Assembly: GCF_029960785.1 (NCBI RefSeq)
Contig: NZ_JASBQE010000032.1
Coordinates: 56,362-120,361 of the forward strand
DNA from: Polyangium sp. 15x6
Lineage (GTDB): Bacteria; Myxococcota_A; Polyangia; Polyangiales; Polyangiaceae
Direction of reading: 5' to 3'
DNA length: 64,000 nucleotides
The notes under the pieces were generated by a model. The model saw nothing but the letters and a program-made list of their open reading frames with translations. It was not told the origin of the DNA and did not search any database. Position numbers and translations under genes: made by a program. Positions 17,946-25,876 of the stretch are shown piece by piece. How positions within the stretch are numbered: the first letter of the stretch is position 1; every line of letters starts with the position of its first letter.

Positions 17946-19139
17946 ACCGTGACGAGGAAGCGATTGTAGCCTGGCTCGAACACGGCGGGCGAAGAGCCGT
18001 TCCGCGCAAGCTCGCCCTGCGCAAGGGCGATCCCTCGGCCGAAGCGGTTGACGAACCCCAGCACCTTGGCCGACTCCGCGAGCACGGGATTCCTGTACGA
18101 GGTCCCGGCAGGGAACTCCTCCGGAGTGAGGTCGGGGTAGAGCCCTCCTGGGCTCATGATCTCGATACGATCCGAAAAATGGTTGATCATGACGGGCGTC
18201 GTCGAGCCGTCGTAATTTCGATGTATGACTGCATTGACGAGCAACTCGTGCATGGCGCGGCGAGGGTAGTCGTAGACGGTCCGATCGCCGCCCTGTGGGA
18301 GGGCGATCGGCCTCGCGCCCTCGATGCTCTCCGCGAGCTCGTCGAGCCCACGCAGCACGGAGAGAAGGTCACCGAAGAGCCGGCGCTCGCGCAGGACGAT
18401 GTCCGCCTGCGTCGGGCCATCGTAATGAACGTACTGAACGTATGCTCCCGGAACGAAGAAAAGCGGATCCTGGGCGAAGAAGGAGGACAGCAGCGTTCGT
18501 GGGACAGGAAGAGCGCGTGTCGAGGAATCGAAGTGCGGCGAGTTGCTGCTCGATCGATCGGTGATTTTCCGCGATCACTTCGGGGGCGACCGCGTACGTC
18601 CGATAGGTGAGCGCGAACAGATCGAGCGATAGATCTGCGAGCGAGGATTCTCGGCAGGGACGCGCGTCCCACGTACGAGCGAGGATGGCACGTCGCTCCG
18701 AGAGGACCCGCTCGTCCTGCTCGCTAGCCACACCTTTTCGGGGCCCGATCCGTATCCAGACGAGTCCCTTGTAGCGAACGGGCGGTAAATCGGAAGGAAG
18801 CACCTCCACGACCGCCATTTCCGCACCGGCGAGCGACCACTTCTGGACGTTGATTGACGGGATCGGTTGGATGTTGCCGTCCGATCGAAATGCTGCGAGG
18901 GACTGGAGAAGTCGATCCTCGATCAGGAGTCCGGACGCCGAGCCGTCATTGTTCGCCCCAATGAACAGGTAGCCCGGCTTGCGGTTGTTGGGGAGATCGT
19001 TCGCGAAGGCGCAGATGGCCTGGCCGATTTTCTCCGCATCTTTCCACGAGCTCGTGCGCTCCACCCGGTCGGACTCGAGGTCCCGCAGCATCTCCTCAAG
19101 CTCATCGCGTTCCCTGGTCCGCCAGCCTTGTACACCCAT
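17930..19139 (-). pseudogene. AlbA_2/COG2865 (RecG-like C-terminal) protein, interrupted by one frameshift
   Basis: Two adjacent frames make one normal protein. The first (19139 to ~18480) holds the AlbA_2 (divergent AAA_4/Schlafen-type) domain: SSWKDAEKIGQAICAFANDL, GYLFIGANNDGSASGL, PPVRYKGLVWIRIGPRKG. It goes off frame after SSCPTNAAVLL. In the other frame the reading resumes exactly where the family continues (AQDPLFFVPGAYVQYVHYDG) and runs through the COG2865 C-terminal part (HELLVNAVIHRNYDGSTTPV, DRIEIMSPGGLYPDLTPEEF) to 17930. Removing one base in the CTTCTT-type tract near 18474-18486 restores an intact gene of about 402 residues. Both halves keep good codon use, so the shift is recent, phase-variable, or a sequencing error. 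Genes with this domain pair act as nucleic-acid-linked regulators and occur in defence islands. Confidence 0.75.
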
Positions 19140-19254
19140 CTCACCCCGCTGGCGACAATGTGCGCACCGCCCCGATCATCGGCACGCAGTACGGACGAAC
19201 GGGAGGGCGGTAGAGCGGGTTGACGCGGAGGGCGTCCGGCGATAGAGGGCACGC

Positions 19255-20289
19255 GTGAGCGAGTCGACCCAGCAGCAGAAGAAGCCAGTCATCTTGTCGG
19301 GGATCCAGCCGAGCGGGCAGCTTGCGCTCGGCAACTACGTGGGCGCGCTGAAGAACTGGGTCGAGCTGCAGCACCAGTACGACTGCGTCTTCCTGGTCGT
19401 CGATCTGCACGCGCTGACGGTGAAGCAGGTGCCAGCCGAGCTTCGCAACCGCTGCCTGTCGTTCGCGGCGCAGTACATTGCCTGCGGGATCGATCCGGAC
19501 GCGTCGACGATCGTGCTCCAATCCCACGTGCCGCAGCACGCCGAGCTCGCGTGGGTGCTCGGGACGATGACGTACATGGGCGAGCTGTCGCGCATGACGC
19601 AATTCAAGGACAAGTCGGCGCGGCACGAGGACAACATCAATTCGGGTCTGTTCACGTACCCGGTGCTGATGGCCGCGGACATCCTGATCTACCAGGCGAA
19701 CCTGGTGCCGGTCGGGGCCGACCAGAAGCAGCACCTCGAGCTCGCGCGGGACGTGGCGCAGCGCTTCAACCAGCGATACTCGGAGACCTTCGTGACCCCG
19801 GAGATCTTCGTGCCCAAGATGGGCGCGCGGATCATGGCTCTGCAGGAGCCGACGAAGAAGATGTCGAAGAGCGACCCCAACCCGGACAACTACATCGCGG
19901 TGCTCGACACGCCGGACGTGATCCGCCGGAAGTTCAAGCGCGCGGTGACGGACTCGGAGACGGAGATCCGCTACGACGTCGAGAAGAAGCCGGGGGTGTC
20001 GAACCTCTTGACCATTCACGCGGCGCTGACGAACCAATCGATGGAGGCGGTGGAGTCGCATTTCGCGGGGAAGGGGTACGGCGATCTGAAGTCGGAGGTC
20101 GCGGAGGTGGTGGTGGCGACGCTCGAGCCGTTCCAGAAGCGGTATGAAGAGGTCATGGCCGACAAGGCCGGGCTCGAGCAGATCCTCGCGCGGGGCGCCG
20201 AGAAGGCGCGGGCGCGGGCGTGGAAGACGCTGTCGAAGGTGTACAAGAAGGTCGGGCTCGTGCCGGCGGCGCCGCCGGCGAAGGGGTAG
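19255..20289 (+). CDS. trpS: Tryptophanyl-tRNA synthetase
   Basis: This class I aminoacyl-tRNA synthetase charges tRNA-Trp in the cytoplasm. Class I signatures are clear: the HIGH-equivalent region SGIQPSGQLALGNYVGA near residue 15-31 and KKMSKSD near residue 203. The segment GLFTYPVLMAADILIYQANL ... VGADQKQHLELARD is the typical TrpRS active site. Length (344 residues) is normal. The GTG at 19255 is chosen as it is the only start before the conserved N-terminus. The LALGN variant replaces the usual Thr-x-x-His-Leu-Gly-Asn with Leu at the His position, which is a known kind of variation but worth noting. The GrpB-family gene follows 19 bp downstream. Confidence 0.95.
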   Translation: MSESTQQQKKPVILSGIQPSGQLALGNYVGALKNWVELQHQYDCVFLVVDLHALTVKQVPAELRNRCLSFAAQYIACGIDPDASTIVLQSHVPQHAELAWVLGTMTYMGELSRMTQFKDKSARHEDNINSGLFTYPVLMAADILIYQANLVPVGADQKQHLELARDVAQRFNQRYSETFVTPEIFVPKMGARIMALQEPTKKMSKSDPNPDNYIAVLDTPDVIRRKFKRAVTDSETEIRYDVEKKPGVSNLLTIHAALTNQSMEAVESHFAGKGYGDLKSEVAEVVVATLEPFQKRYEEVMADKAGLEQILARGAEKARARAWKTLSKVYKKVGLVPAAPPAKG

Positions 20290-20308
20290 CCGGGGAGGGG
20301 GAGGGGCC

Positions 20309-20848
20309 ATGCGCGGGGACGTCGACGAGCCGATTTCGATCGTCGAGTACGACGCGCGCTGGCCCCTCGAATACGCGGCGGAGTCGGCGCGTGTGCGGGC
20401 GGCGCTCGGGCCTCTGGTGCTGGCGATCGAGCCGTTTGGGAGCTCGGCGGTGCCGGGGCTCGTGTCGAAGCCGATCATCGACATCCTGGTCGGCGTGGCC
20501 GATCTCGAGGAGGCGAAGCCGCACGTCGCGGGGCTCGTGGCGCTCGGGTACGAGGACTTTGGTCAGATCTTCATTGCCGAGCGGATTTACCTGCGAAAAC
20601 GCGGGACGCCGCCGCATTTCAACGTGGCCGTGACGGAGCACGGGGGGCCGTTCTGGGTCGCGAATCTCGCGGTGCGGGATTATCTGCGGAGCCATCCGGC
20701 GGAGGTCGAGGCGTACGCGCGGCACAAAGAGGAGGCCGTGGCGCGCGGGGCGACGATGTTTTCGTCGTATTCGCAGGCGAAGGACGCGTTCGTGCGGGGG
20801 CTGCGGGAGCGGGCGCTGGCCTGGGCGGCGGGGCGGGCCGCTGGGTAG
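20309..20848 (+). CDS. GrpB family (UPF0157) nucleotidyltransferase-like protein
   Basis: From ATG 20309 (GGGGAGGGG just upstream) the protein has 179 residues. Family hallmarks are ISIVEYDARWPLEYAAESAR, then IEPFGSSAVPGLVSKPIIDI with the GSS...DI pattern of the nucleotidyltransferase fold, and HFNVAVTEHGGPFWVANLAV followed by RDYLRSHPAEVEAYARHKEE. Some family members carry the domain fused to dephospho-CoA kinase; the reaction of stand-alone members is not known. Here it stands alone, co-directional with and 19 bp after trpS, so read-through expression is likely. Its 3' end is followed within about 35 bp by the 43-bp tandem repeat array. Confidence 0.88.
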   Translation: MRGDVDEPISIVEYDARWPLEYAAESARVRAALGPLVLAIEPFGSSAVPGLVSKPIIDILVGVADLEEAKPHVAGLVALGYEDFGQIFIAERIYLRKRGTPPHFNVAVTEHGGPFWVANLAVRDYLRSHPAEVEAYARHKEEAVARGATMFSSYSQAKDAFVRGLRERALAWAAGRAAG

Positions 20849-20880
20849 ACGGTCGAGCGGGGTTCGGGCGCGCCGGGGGG

Positions 20881-21228
20881 CGCGTGCAACGGGTGCAGAG
20901 GGCGATCCGATCGATCCGAGTGGTGCTTGCAACGCTTGCAGGCGGGGTTTCGAGGGTCTGATCGGTGCTTGCAACGCTTGCAGACGGCGTTCCGATCGAT
21001 CTGATCGGTGCTTGCAACGCTTGCAGACGGCGTTCCGATCGGTCTGATCGGTGCTTGCAACGCTTGCAGGCGGCGTTCGGAGCGTTCCGATCGGCGTTTG
21101 CAACGGTTGCAGACAGCGTTCCGGATGTCTGGACCTGCGTTTGCACCTGGAGAGGACGCTCTTCCGGTCGTTCGGACCTCCGCTTGCACCCTGCGTACGT
21201 TGGATCCGGTGTGAGGAGGGCGGGACTC
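20881..21228. repeat. Eight tandem units of a 43-bp repeat (iteron-like)
   Basis: The core TGCAAC (last two units TGCACC) recurs at 20885, 20928, 20970, 21013, 21056, 21099, 21142 and 21185, giving spacings of 43, 42, 43, 43, 43, 43 and 43. The best units read GTGCTTGCAACGCTTGCAG then ACGGCGTTCCGATCGATCTG. Each core is a small palindrome, TGCAA-CGC-TTGCA. Units 2-6 are most alike; outer units decay. A period of 43 shifts frame at each unit, so the array is not coding. There are no unique spacers, so it is not CRISPR. It lies between the GrpB gene and the gene remnant at 21264. A period close to four helical turns would place every core on one face of the DNA. Confidence 0.9.
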
Positions 21229-21263
21229 CGGACAATCCCAAATGCGGCCTGAGGCCTGAAACC

Positions 21264-21455
21264 ATGGATCTCGCGCGCATCCGGCGGCTCCCGTCGCTGC
21301 TCGAGATCGTCGACGCCATCGAGGACGGGATGATAGAGTCTGGCTGCAAGACGCTGACGAGCGAGGAGCTCTCACTCTTGCGTGGCTTTGCGCAGCCGGA
21401 CGCGCCCTTTTCCTTGATGTGCGGCTGCTACCTCCACAAGCACGGGTTTCGACCA
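21264..21455 (+). pseudogene. Gene remnant or truncated small ORF upstream of the LOG-like gene
   Basis: From ATG 21264, about 62 codons (MDLARIRRLPSLLEIVDAIE ... AQPDAPFSLMCGCYLHKHG) have normal codon use and protein-like composition. After that the frame continues to 21926 but only as a low-quality shadow of the gene starting at 21455. The natural end of this protein is therefore missing; it looks like a 5' gene fragment joined to the next gene by deletion. It may alternatively serve as a translated leader for that gene. I do not recognise the family. Confidence 0.4.
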
Positions 21456-22012
21456 TGCCCCGCCCCCTGCTCGCCATCATCGGTGACGGCACCGCTCTCC
21501 CTGGATCTCCCGCGTACGAAGCTGCTTTCGAGGCAGGTCGTGCGGCCGTGGAAGTTGGCTTTCGTGTCCTCACCGGCGGCCTCGGCGGTGTCATGGAGGC
21601 GGCTTGTCGCGGCGCGCGTGCGTCGCAGCGGTACAAGGAAGGGGATACCGTGGGGCTGCTTCCGGGGCACGACCCGCGGGCCGCCAATACGTACGTCGAT
21701 ATCGCGATTCCAACCGGGCTCGGGCATTTGCGGAATGCGCTCGTCGCGCATGCGGATGCCATCGTCGCCGTCGGCGGAGGCGCGGGGACGCTGTCGGAAA
21801 TGGCCATGGCCTGGATCCACGATCGAATCGTCGTGGCCCTGGAGATCGCAGGCTGGAGCGGCGAGCTCGCCGGTCTCCGAATCGACGACAGGCAACGATT
21901 CCCCGACACCACCGACGATTACGTGATCCCCGCCACCAGCGGCACGGACGCGATCCGCCAGGTCGTCGCGGCGCTCGCCGAGCGAGCCAGCCGCCAAACC
22001 GCCGGGGGCTAG
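21455..22012 (+). CDS. LOG-related Rossmann protein (TIGR00725-like)
   Basis: From ATG 21455 the protein (185 residues) begins MPRPLLAIIGDGTALPGSPA and shows the family motifs GFRVLTGGLGGVMEAACRGA (the GGxxGxM-type nucleotide/phosphoribosyl loop), TGLGHLRNALVAHADAIVAV and GGGAGTLSEMAMAWIHDRIV (the PGGxGTxxE equivalent). These are shared with lysine-decarboxylase-like LOG proteins that remove ribose 5-phosphate from nucleotides, but the TIGR00725 branch has no proven substrate. A start further upstream at 21419 is open but adds residues not seen in the family. The last nine codons and the TAG stop coincide with a copy of a repeat sequence also seen at 22079-22120, so the C-terminus appears to have been supplied by that element. 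Confidence 0.8.
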   Translation: MPRPLLAIIGDGTALPGSPAYEAAFEAGRAAVEVGFRVLTGGLGGVMEAACRGARASQRYKEGDTVGLLPGHDPRAANTYVDIAIPTGLGHLRNALVAHADAIVAVGGGAGTLSEMAMAWIHDRIVVALEIAGWSGELAGLRIDDRQRFPDTTDDYVIPATSGTDAIRQVVAALAERASRQTAGG

Positions 22013-22169
22013 ACCCGAAAAACGCGCCCAACCCCCCCCACGGCAAAGCGCCCCCAAGCCCCCGCGCAACCTCGCCCAGCGAGCCAGCAGCCATACCGCC
22101 GGGTAGGCCCGAACGAAACGCAGCTTCGTTCAGGCCGTAGGGTGTCGCCCCCATCGGGGGCGACACCCT
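21982..22169 (+). repeat. Second hairpin repeat family, copy 1 (with an internal direct repeat)
   Basis: A segment starting GCGAGCCAGC and running through CCGCCGGG, TAG and CCCGAA occurs at 21982-22024 and again at 22079-22120. The second is followed by GAACGAA-loop-TTCGTTC (22111-22131) and a perfect 14-bp stem at 22139-22169 (AGGGTGTCGCCCCC, loop ATC, and its complement). A diverged copy on the opposite strand is at 43289-43382. It lies between two co-directional genes and overlaps the 3' end of the first. Confidence 0.75.
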
Positions 22170-22206
22170 CCCCAAAAGTGTCGTAGGATGGGCTGGGTTT
22201 TTGCGT

Positions 22207-23982
22207 ATGAAGGCTTTGCTCGTCGCTTCTTCCAAGGCCGATCCACAACCGATCGAGCGGTTGCTTCGGGATCAGTGCAGTGACGTGGCCGTCGTGCCTG
22301 CCTTGGAGCTCGCGGCGGCGTCGAGCGCGGGGACCGGGATCGCCGTGCTCCTGTCGTCCGACGACGAGCAGGACTTTGCTTCGATCATCGCCGCTTGTCG
22401 CACGCTCCGGAGCGCCCCGGACGGCGGACCCGTCATCCTCACGATGGCGACCACGCCCGAGCACGTGGAGTCGCTCTGCGACGAGGGCGTCGATGACTTC
22501 ATGCTCTGGCCGAACGACGAGCGTCTCGTCGCGTCGCGCGTGGGGCTCCTGTTTCGGCGCGTGGCGCAGCGGAAGAAGGATGCCGTGCGCGCGGCCATGC
22601 TCGGGGATGCGCTCCGGCATGCCGAGCGCAGCGAGCAGCGGTTTCGCCATCTCGCCGAGAGCTCGACCGAGATCCTCGCGCGCTTCTCGCCCGGCGGCGT
22701 ACGGCTCTACATCTCGCCCGCTTGCCGCACCGTCCTCGGGTACGAGCCCGATGAGCTGCTCGGGTCGAGCATCCTCGACATCCTGCATCCGTCGGATGTT
22801 TCGAAGCTCCTCGAGGCGCTCGGCGCGCTCGACGCGGGCGCGCAGGTCGCGGGCGCGATCATCCGGCTGCAGCGCAAGGACGGCGAGTATGCGTGGCTCG
22901 AGACGATCAGCCGGCCCGTGCGGGATCCTCGCACCGACGTGATCGAGGAGTTCGTCACCGTCTCGCGCGACATCACGGCGATGATCCACGCCGAGCAGGA
23001 GAAGATCGAGGCCGAGGCAAGGCTCGCCGTGATCGACGCGATCCCGGATCCTCTGTCGGTCGAGGACGACACGGGGCGGCTCACGATCGCGAACCGCGCG
23101 TTTTGCGCGCTCCTCGGGCGATCACGCGAGGAGGTCCTCGGGCAGTCAGCGGATGCGCTCAAGCCCGCGCCGAAGGGCAAAGGGCCGGATCGGTGGCCGC
23201 AGACGGCGGACGAGCGCGAGGTGACGATCAAGGCGCCGGATGGATCGCAGCGGGTGCTCGTCGAGAAGCGGGCGCTGCTCGCGGTGCGCAAGGAGGAGCG
23301 GCTGCTCGTGTCGATCCTGCGCGACATCACGGAGCATCGGCGACGCGAGGCCGAGGCGCGGCTCGCCACGGCGGCAGCGCTCTCCGCGGGCATCGCGCAC
23401 GAGCTCAACAATCCGCTCTCGTTTCTGATCGGCAACATCGGCTTCGTGTCGGAGACGCTCGGCGCGTCGAAGAGCGAGGAGGTGGCGAAGGCGCTCGACG
23501 AGGCAGCGCTCGGCGCGAAGCGGATGGCGTCGCTCGTGCGGGACATGCGGATCCTCGGCGAGGCGTCACGGGAGACGCCGCCGCGGACGAACATGAAGCG
23601 CGCAGTGGAGGCGGCGCTCATGCTCACGACCGGCGCGATCGCGGTGCGCGCGCGGCTCTCGTCCGAGGTGGCCGACGTGCCGCTCGTCGCAGGTGAGCCG
23701 GCAGGGATCGCGCTCTTGCTCGTGGACCTCTTGCTGCGGACGGCACGCGCGCTGCCAGAGGGGGATCCGAAGGCGAACGAGGTGCGCGTCGTGCTCGCGC
23801 CCTCGAGCGGAGGGATGGTCTCCGTCGAGGTGTTCGGGAGCGGGCGCAGCGCAGATCACGCCGGAGAGCCGGGGCTTTCGCGCTCCGAGAGCTTCGTGTC
23901 GGCGTACGGCGGGCGGATCGACGTGGAGAACGTGCCAGGGAAGGGGACGCGGCTGCGGCTCTTTTTGCCGGTCGCGCCATGA
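22207..23982 (+). CDS. PAS-containing sensor histidine kinase with degenerate receiver and ATPase ends
   Basis: The ATG at 22207 gives 591 residues. Residues 1-120 (KALLVASSKADPQPIERLLR, GIAVLLSSDDEQDFASII) look like a CheY-type receiver without the usual acidic pair. Two PAS domains follow (RHLAESSTEILARFSPGGVR ... WLETISRPVRDPRTDVIEEF; then IDAIPDPLSVEDDTGRLTIA). The dimerisation H-box is clear: AGIAHELNNPLSF with His398. The ATPase domain is eroded: the N-box position reads LLLVDLLLRTARAL without the expected Asn, and the G1/G2 region reads VFGSGRSADHAGEPGLSRSE instead of DxGxG ... GLGL. It may therefore be a scaffold or receive phosphate rather than autophosphorylate. No response regulator gene is adjacent. 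The upstream 14-bp hairpin (22139-22169) ends 37 bp before the start. Confidence 0.82.
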   Translation: MKALLVASSKADPQPIERLLRDQCSDVAVVPALELAAASSAGTGIAVLLSSDDEQDFASIIAACRTLRSAPDGGPVILTMATTPEHVESLCDEGVDDFMLWPNDERLVASRVGLLFRRVAQRKKDAVRAAMLGDALRHAERSEQRFRHLAESSTEILARFSPGGVRLYISPACRTVLGYEPDELLGSSILDILHPSDVSKLLEALGALDAGAQVAGAIIRLQRKDGEYAWLETISRPVRDPRTDVIEEFVTVSRDITAMIHAEQEKIEAEARLAVIDAIPDPLSVEDDTGRLTIANRAFCALLGRSREEVLGQSADALKPAPKGKGPDRWPQTADEREVTIKAPDGSQRVLVEKRALLAVRKEERLLVSILRDITEHRRREAEARLATAAALSAGIAHELNNPLSFLIGNIGFVSETLGASKSEEVAKALDEAALGAKRMASLVRDMRILGEASRETPPRTNMKRAVEAALMLTTGAIAVRARLSSEVADVPLVAGEPAGIALLLVDLLLRTARALPEGDPKANEVRVVLAPSSGGMVSVEVFGSGRSADHAGEPGLSRSESFVSAYGGRIDVENVPGKGTRLRLFLPVAP

Positions 23983-23996
23983 GTGGGTGTTTCACA

Positions 23997-24106
23997 GCGT
24001 AGCGCCGGGGTTTCACCCCGGACCCGAGCAGGGGCTATCCGCCCCTGCACCCGGACCAGGGCAAGCCCTGGACCTCTGGTGCATCGACCGCGGTGCGGTC
24101 GATGCA
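23997..24106. repeat. Hairpin-array intergenic repeat, half copy B
   Basis: Only one set of four hairpins is present: 24005-24021 (CCGGGGT-TTC-ACCCCGG), 24028-24048 (GCAGGGGC-TATCC-GCCCCTGC), 24056-24071 (CCAGGGC-AA-GCCCTGG) and 24080-24106 (12-bp stem, loop GGT). The order and loops match copy A while three of four stems differ in compensating pairs. It lies between convergent genes, beginning 22 bp after the kinase stop and ending 11 bp before the transglutaminase stop. Confidence 0.9.
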
Positions 24107-24117
24107 ACTTCTGAGGA

Positions 24118-25839
24118 TCACTCGATCGGCGTGACGTGGACCGCGACGTCGAGCGTCTCGCGGACGCCGCCAAGGTAGATCGTGCCCGAGGTGGGCGTCG
24201 CGTCGACGTAGCTGCGGCCGACGGCGAGGCGCACGTGATCGGTCTGCGTGACGACGCCGCTCGTCGGATCGAAGCCTTTCCAGCCGACCTCGGGCAGGTA
24301 GACCTGCACCCACGCGTGCGAGGCCTCGGCCATGCTCTGGTTCGGTTGTTTCGGGCCCGTATAAAGGTAGCCGCAGACGTACCGCGCCGGGACGCTGAGC
24401 AGGCGGGCGAGGCAGATGAAGAGGTTCGCGAAGTCCTGACAGACGCCCGTGCGCCGCGTGTAGACCTCGTACGGCGTGGTCGAGAGGCTGGTCGATCCCT
24501 TCTGGTAGAGGTAGTCGCGGTGGATCGTCTGGTTCAGGTCGAAGAGCGTGTCGACGAGGTCGTAGTCGTTGCGCTCGACGAAGGTCATCGCGTAACGGGC
24601 GAGCACTTCGAGCTGGCTCTCGGGTAGCTCGGGCGGGAGCAGGTAGGGCTGCAAGACCTGCCTTTGCCAGGGCATCCACACGAGCGGGATGGTGCTCCGC
24701 GCGTGGAAGGGGCGGAGGCCGAAGGGCTCGGTGTCGAGGAGGCTCACCTCGGAGCGCGCCTCGATCACGAGCTCGGTGTAGCTCTGCTCGATGACGATTT
24801 TCCGCGCGCGGTTGCCGAAGACGTCGTCGTAGTCGCGTTGCTTGCCGTCGACCGAGAGGGTGATGTCGCAGGCGTGGAGCGTCTGCAGGCGATCGTGGAT
24901 CGGCGTGAGGCGGAGCAGGTGCGAGCTGCGCTCGACGGGCTTGTCGTAGCGATACGAGGTGCGGTGGACGATCGACAACCGGCGCGGCTCTGCAGGCGCG
25001 GGGCGCTGGAGATCGCGGCCGGCGGCGCGCTGCACGGTGGCCTGGCCGGGGGGCATGTCAACGATGATGGCGCCTTGCCGGACGACGAGGAGGTGCCCCG
25101 GGGACATGGCCTTCCAGGTGGCGCCGGAGCCTTCGAGCGGGTTCGAGGCGACGAGGATGCCCTTCTGCGCCTCGACGCCGCGACGGCCGAAATCGAGGTG
25201 GAGATCGACGTCTTCGAGGACGAGCTTCTTGTAAGGCGGGTTGATGGTGCCGAGGTGGAGGTGTCCCTCGCCGTGGACGTCGGCGTAGGCGAGGAGATCA
25301 CGGCCGTCGGTGAGGACGGAGCTCATGTTGCCATGCGCGCCCATGCGCTCGAAGAAGGCGCGGACGGCGGAGGGATCGGCGTCGCCGATGCTGCGCCAGC
25401 CGTTCTGCGCGAAGAGGGCGAGGAGCTCGCAGAAGACGAGCTCGCTGTCGGTGGAGCCGGTGGGTTCGAAGAGGCCTTTGGTGTTCGAACGTTCGAGGCG
25501 ATGGCGGAGGCTGCCGCTGTGGGAGAAGAGCCAGTCGCGGCCGGCGTAGCTGCGCGAGAAGGGCTGGGTGTTGGCGTCGCTGATCGCGCCCCAGGTGGCG
25601 GTGCGGATGTGGAGGACGAAGAGCGAGGCCGCGAGGTGCTCCCACGCCTTGACGAGCTCGCTGCGGATGGATCCATGCGGCGGCGCGGGCTCCTTGAGGA
25701 CGGAGGCGCTGGGCTCGCCGCCAGGGTAGTAGCCGAGGCCCCAGCCATCAGGCGGGCGCTTCGAGCCCGGGTGGAGGCAGCGCAGGTCGAAGCAAGGCGC
25801 AAGCGCGCCCTCGAACGACATGGCGAGGAGGTTCGGCAT
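24118..25839 (-). CDS. Class II amidotransferase-like domain fused to a transglutaminase-like peptidase
   Basis: Starting at ATG 25839 the protein has 573 residues. Residues ~1-260 have the class II glutamine amidotransferase fold pattern (MPNLLAMSFEG, DGWGLGYYPGGEPSAS, FVLHIRTATWGAISDANTQP, WLFSHSGSLRH), as in YafJ-type proteins, but the catalytic Cys that should follow the start Met is absent (Met-Pro-Asn). Residues ~300-573 are a bacterial transglutaminase N domain plus core with a full triad: Cys467 (GVCQDFANL), His508 (SHAWVQVYLP) and Asp524 (GFDPTSG). Transglutaminase/alpha-E/permuted ATP-grasp clusters are known and are thought to build and cleave peptide-like tags. Its partners here lie upstream on the same strand (28788-31294), separated from it by a two-gene cassette. 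Confidence 0.85.
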   Translation of the reverse strand: MPNLLAMSFEGALAPCFDLRCLHPGSKRPPDGWGLGYYPGGEPSASVLKEPAPPHGSIRSELVKAWEHLAASLFVLHIRTATWGAISDANTQPFSRSYAGRDWLFSHSGSLRHRLERSNTKGLFEPTGSTDSELVFCELLALFAQNGWRSIGDADPSAVRAFFERMGAHGNMSSVLTDGRDLLAYADVHGEGHLHLGTINPPYKKLVLEDVDLHLDFGRRGVEAQKGILVASNPLEGSGATWKAMSPGHLLVVRQGAIIVDMPPGQATVQRAAGRDLQRPAPAEPRRLSIVHRTSYRYDKPVERSSHLLRLTPIHDRLQTLHACDITLSVDGKQRDYDDVFGNRARKIVIEQSYTELVIEARSEVSLLDTEPFGLRPFHARSTIPLVWMPWQRQVLQPYLLPPELPESQLEVLARYAMTFVERNDYDLVDTLFDLNQTIHRDYLYQKGSTSLSTTPYEVYTRRTGVCQDFANLFICLARLLSVPARYVCGYLYTGPKQPNQSMAEASHAWVQVYLPEVGWKGFDPTSGVVTQTDHVRLAVGRSYVDATPTSGTIYLGGVRETLDVAVHVTPIE

Positions 25840-25876
25840 CGGGAAGGAGTGTACTGCGGAAGTAGAGGGCGCGCGG

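Noticed and set aside
20881..21228. CRISPR array
   Set aside because: Units are contiguous and similar along their whole length; no unique spacers of constant size and no cas genes.
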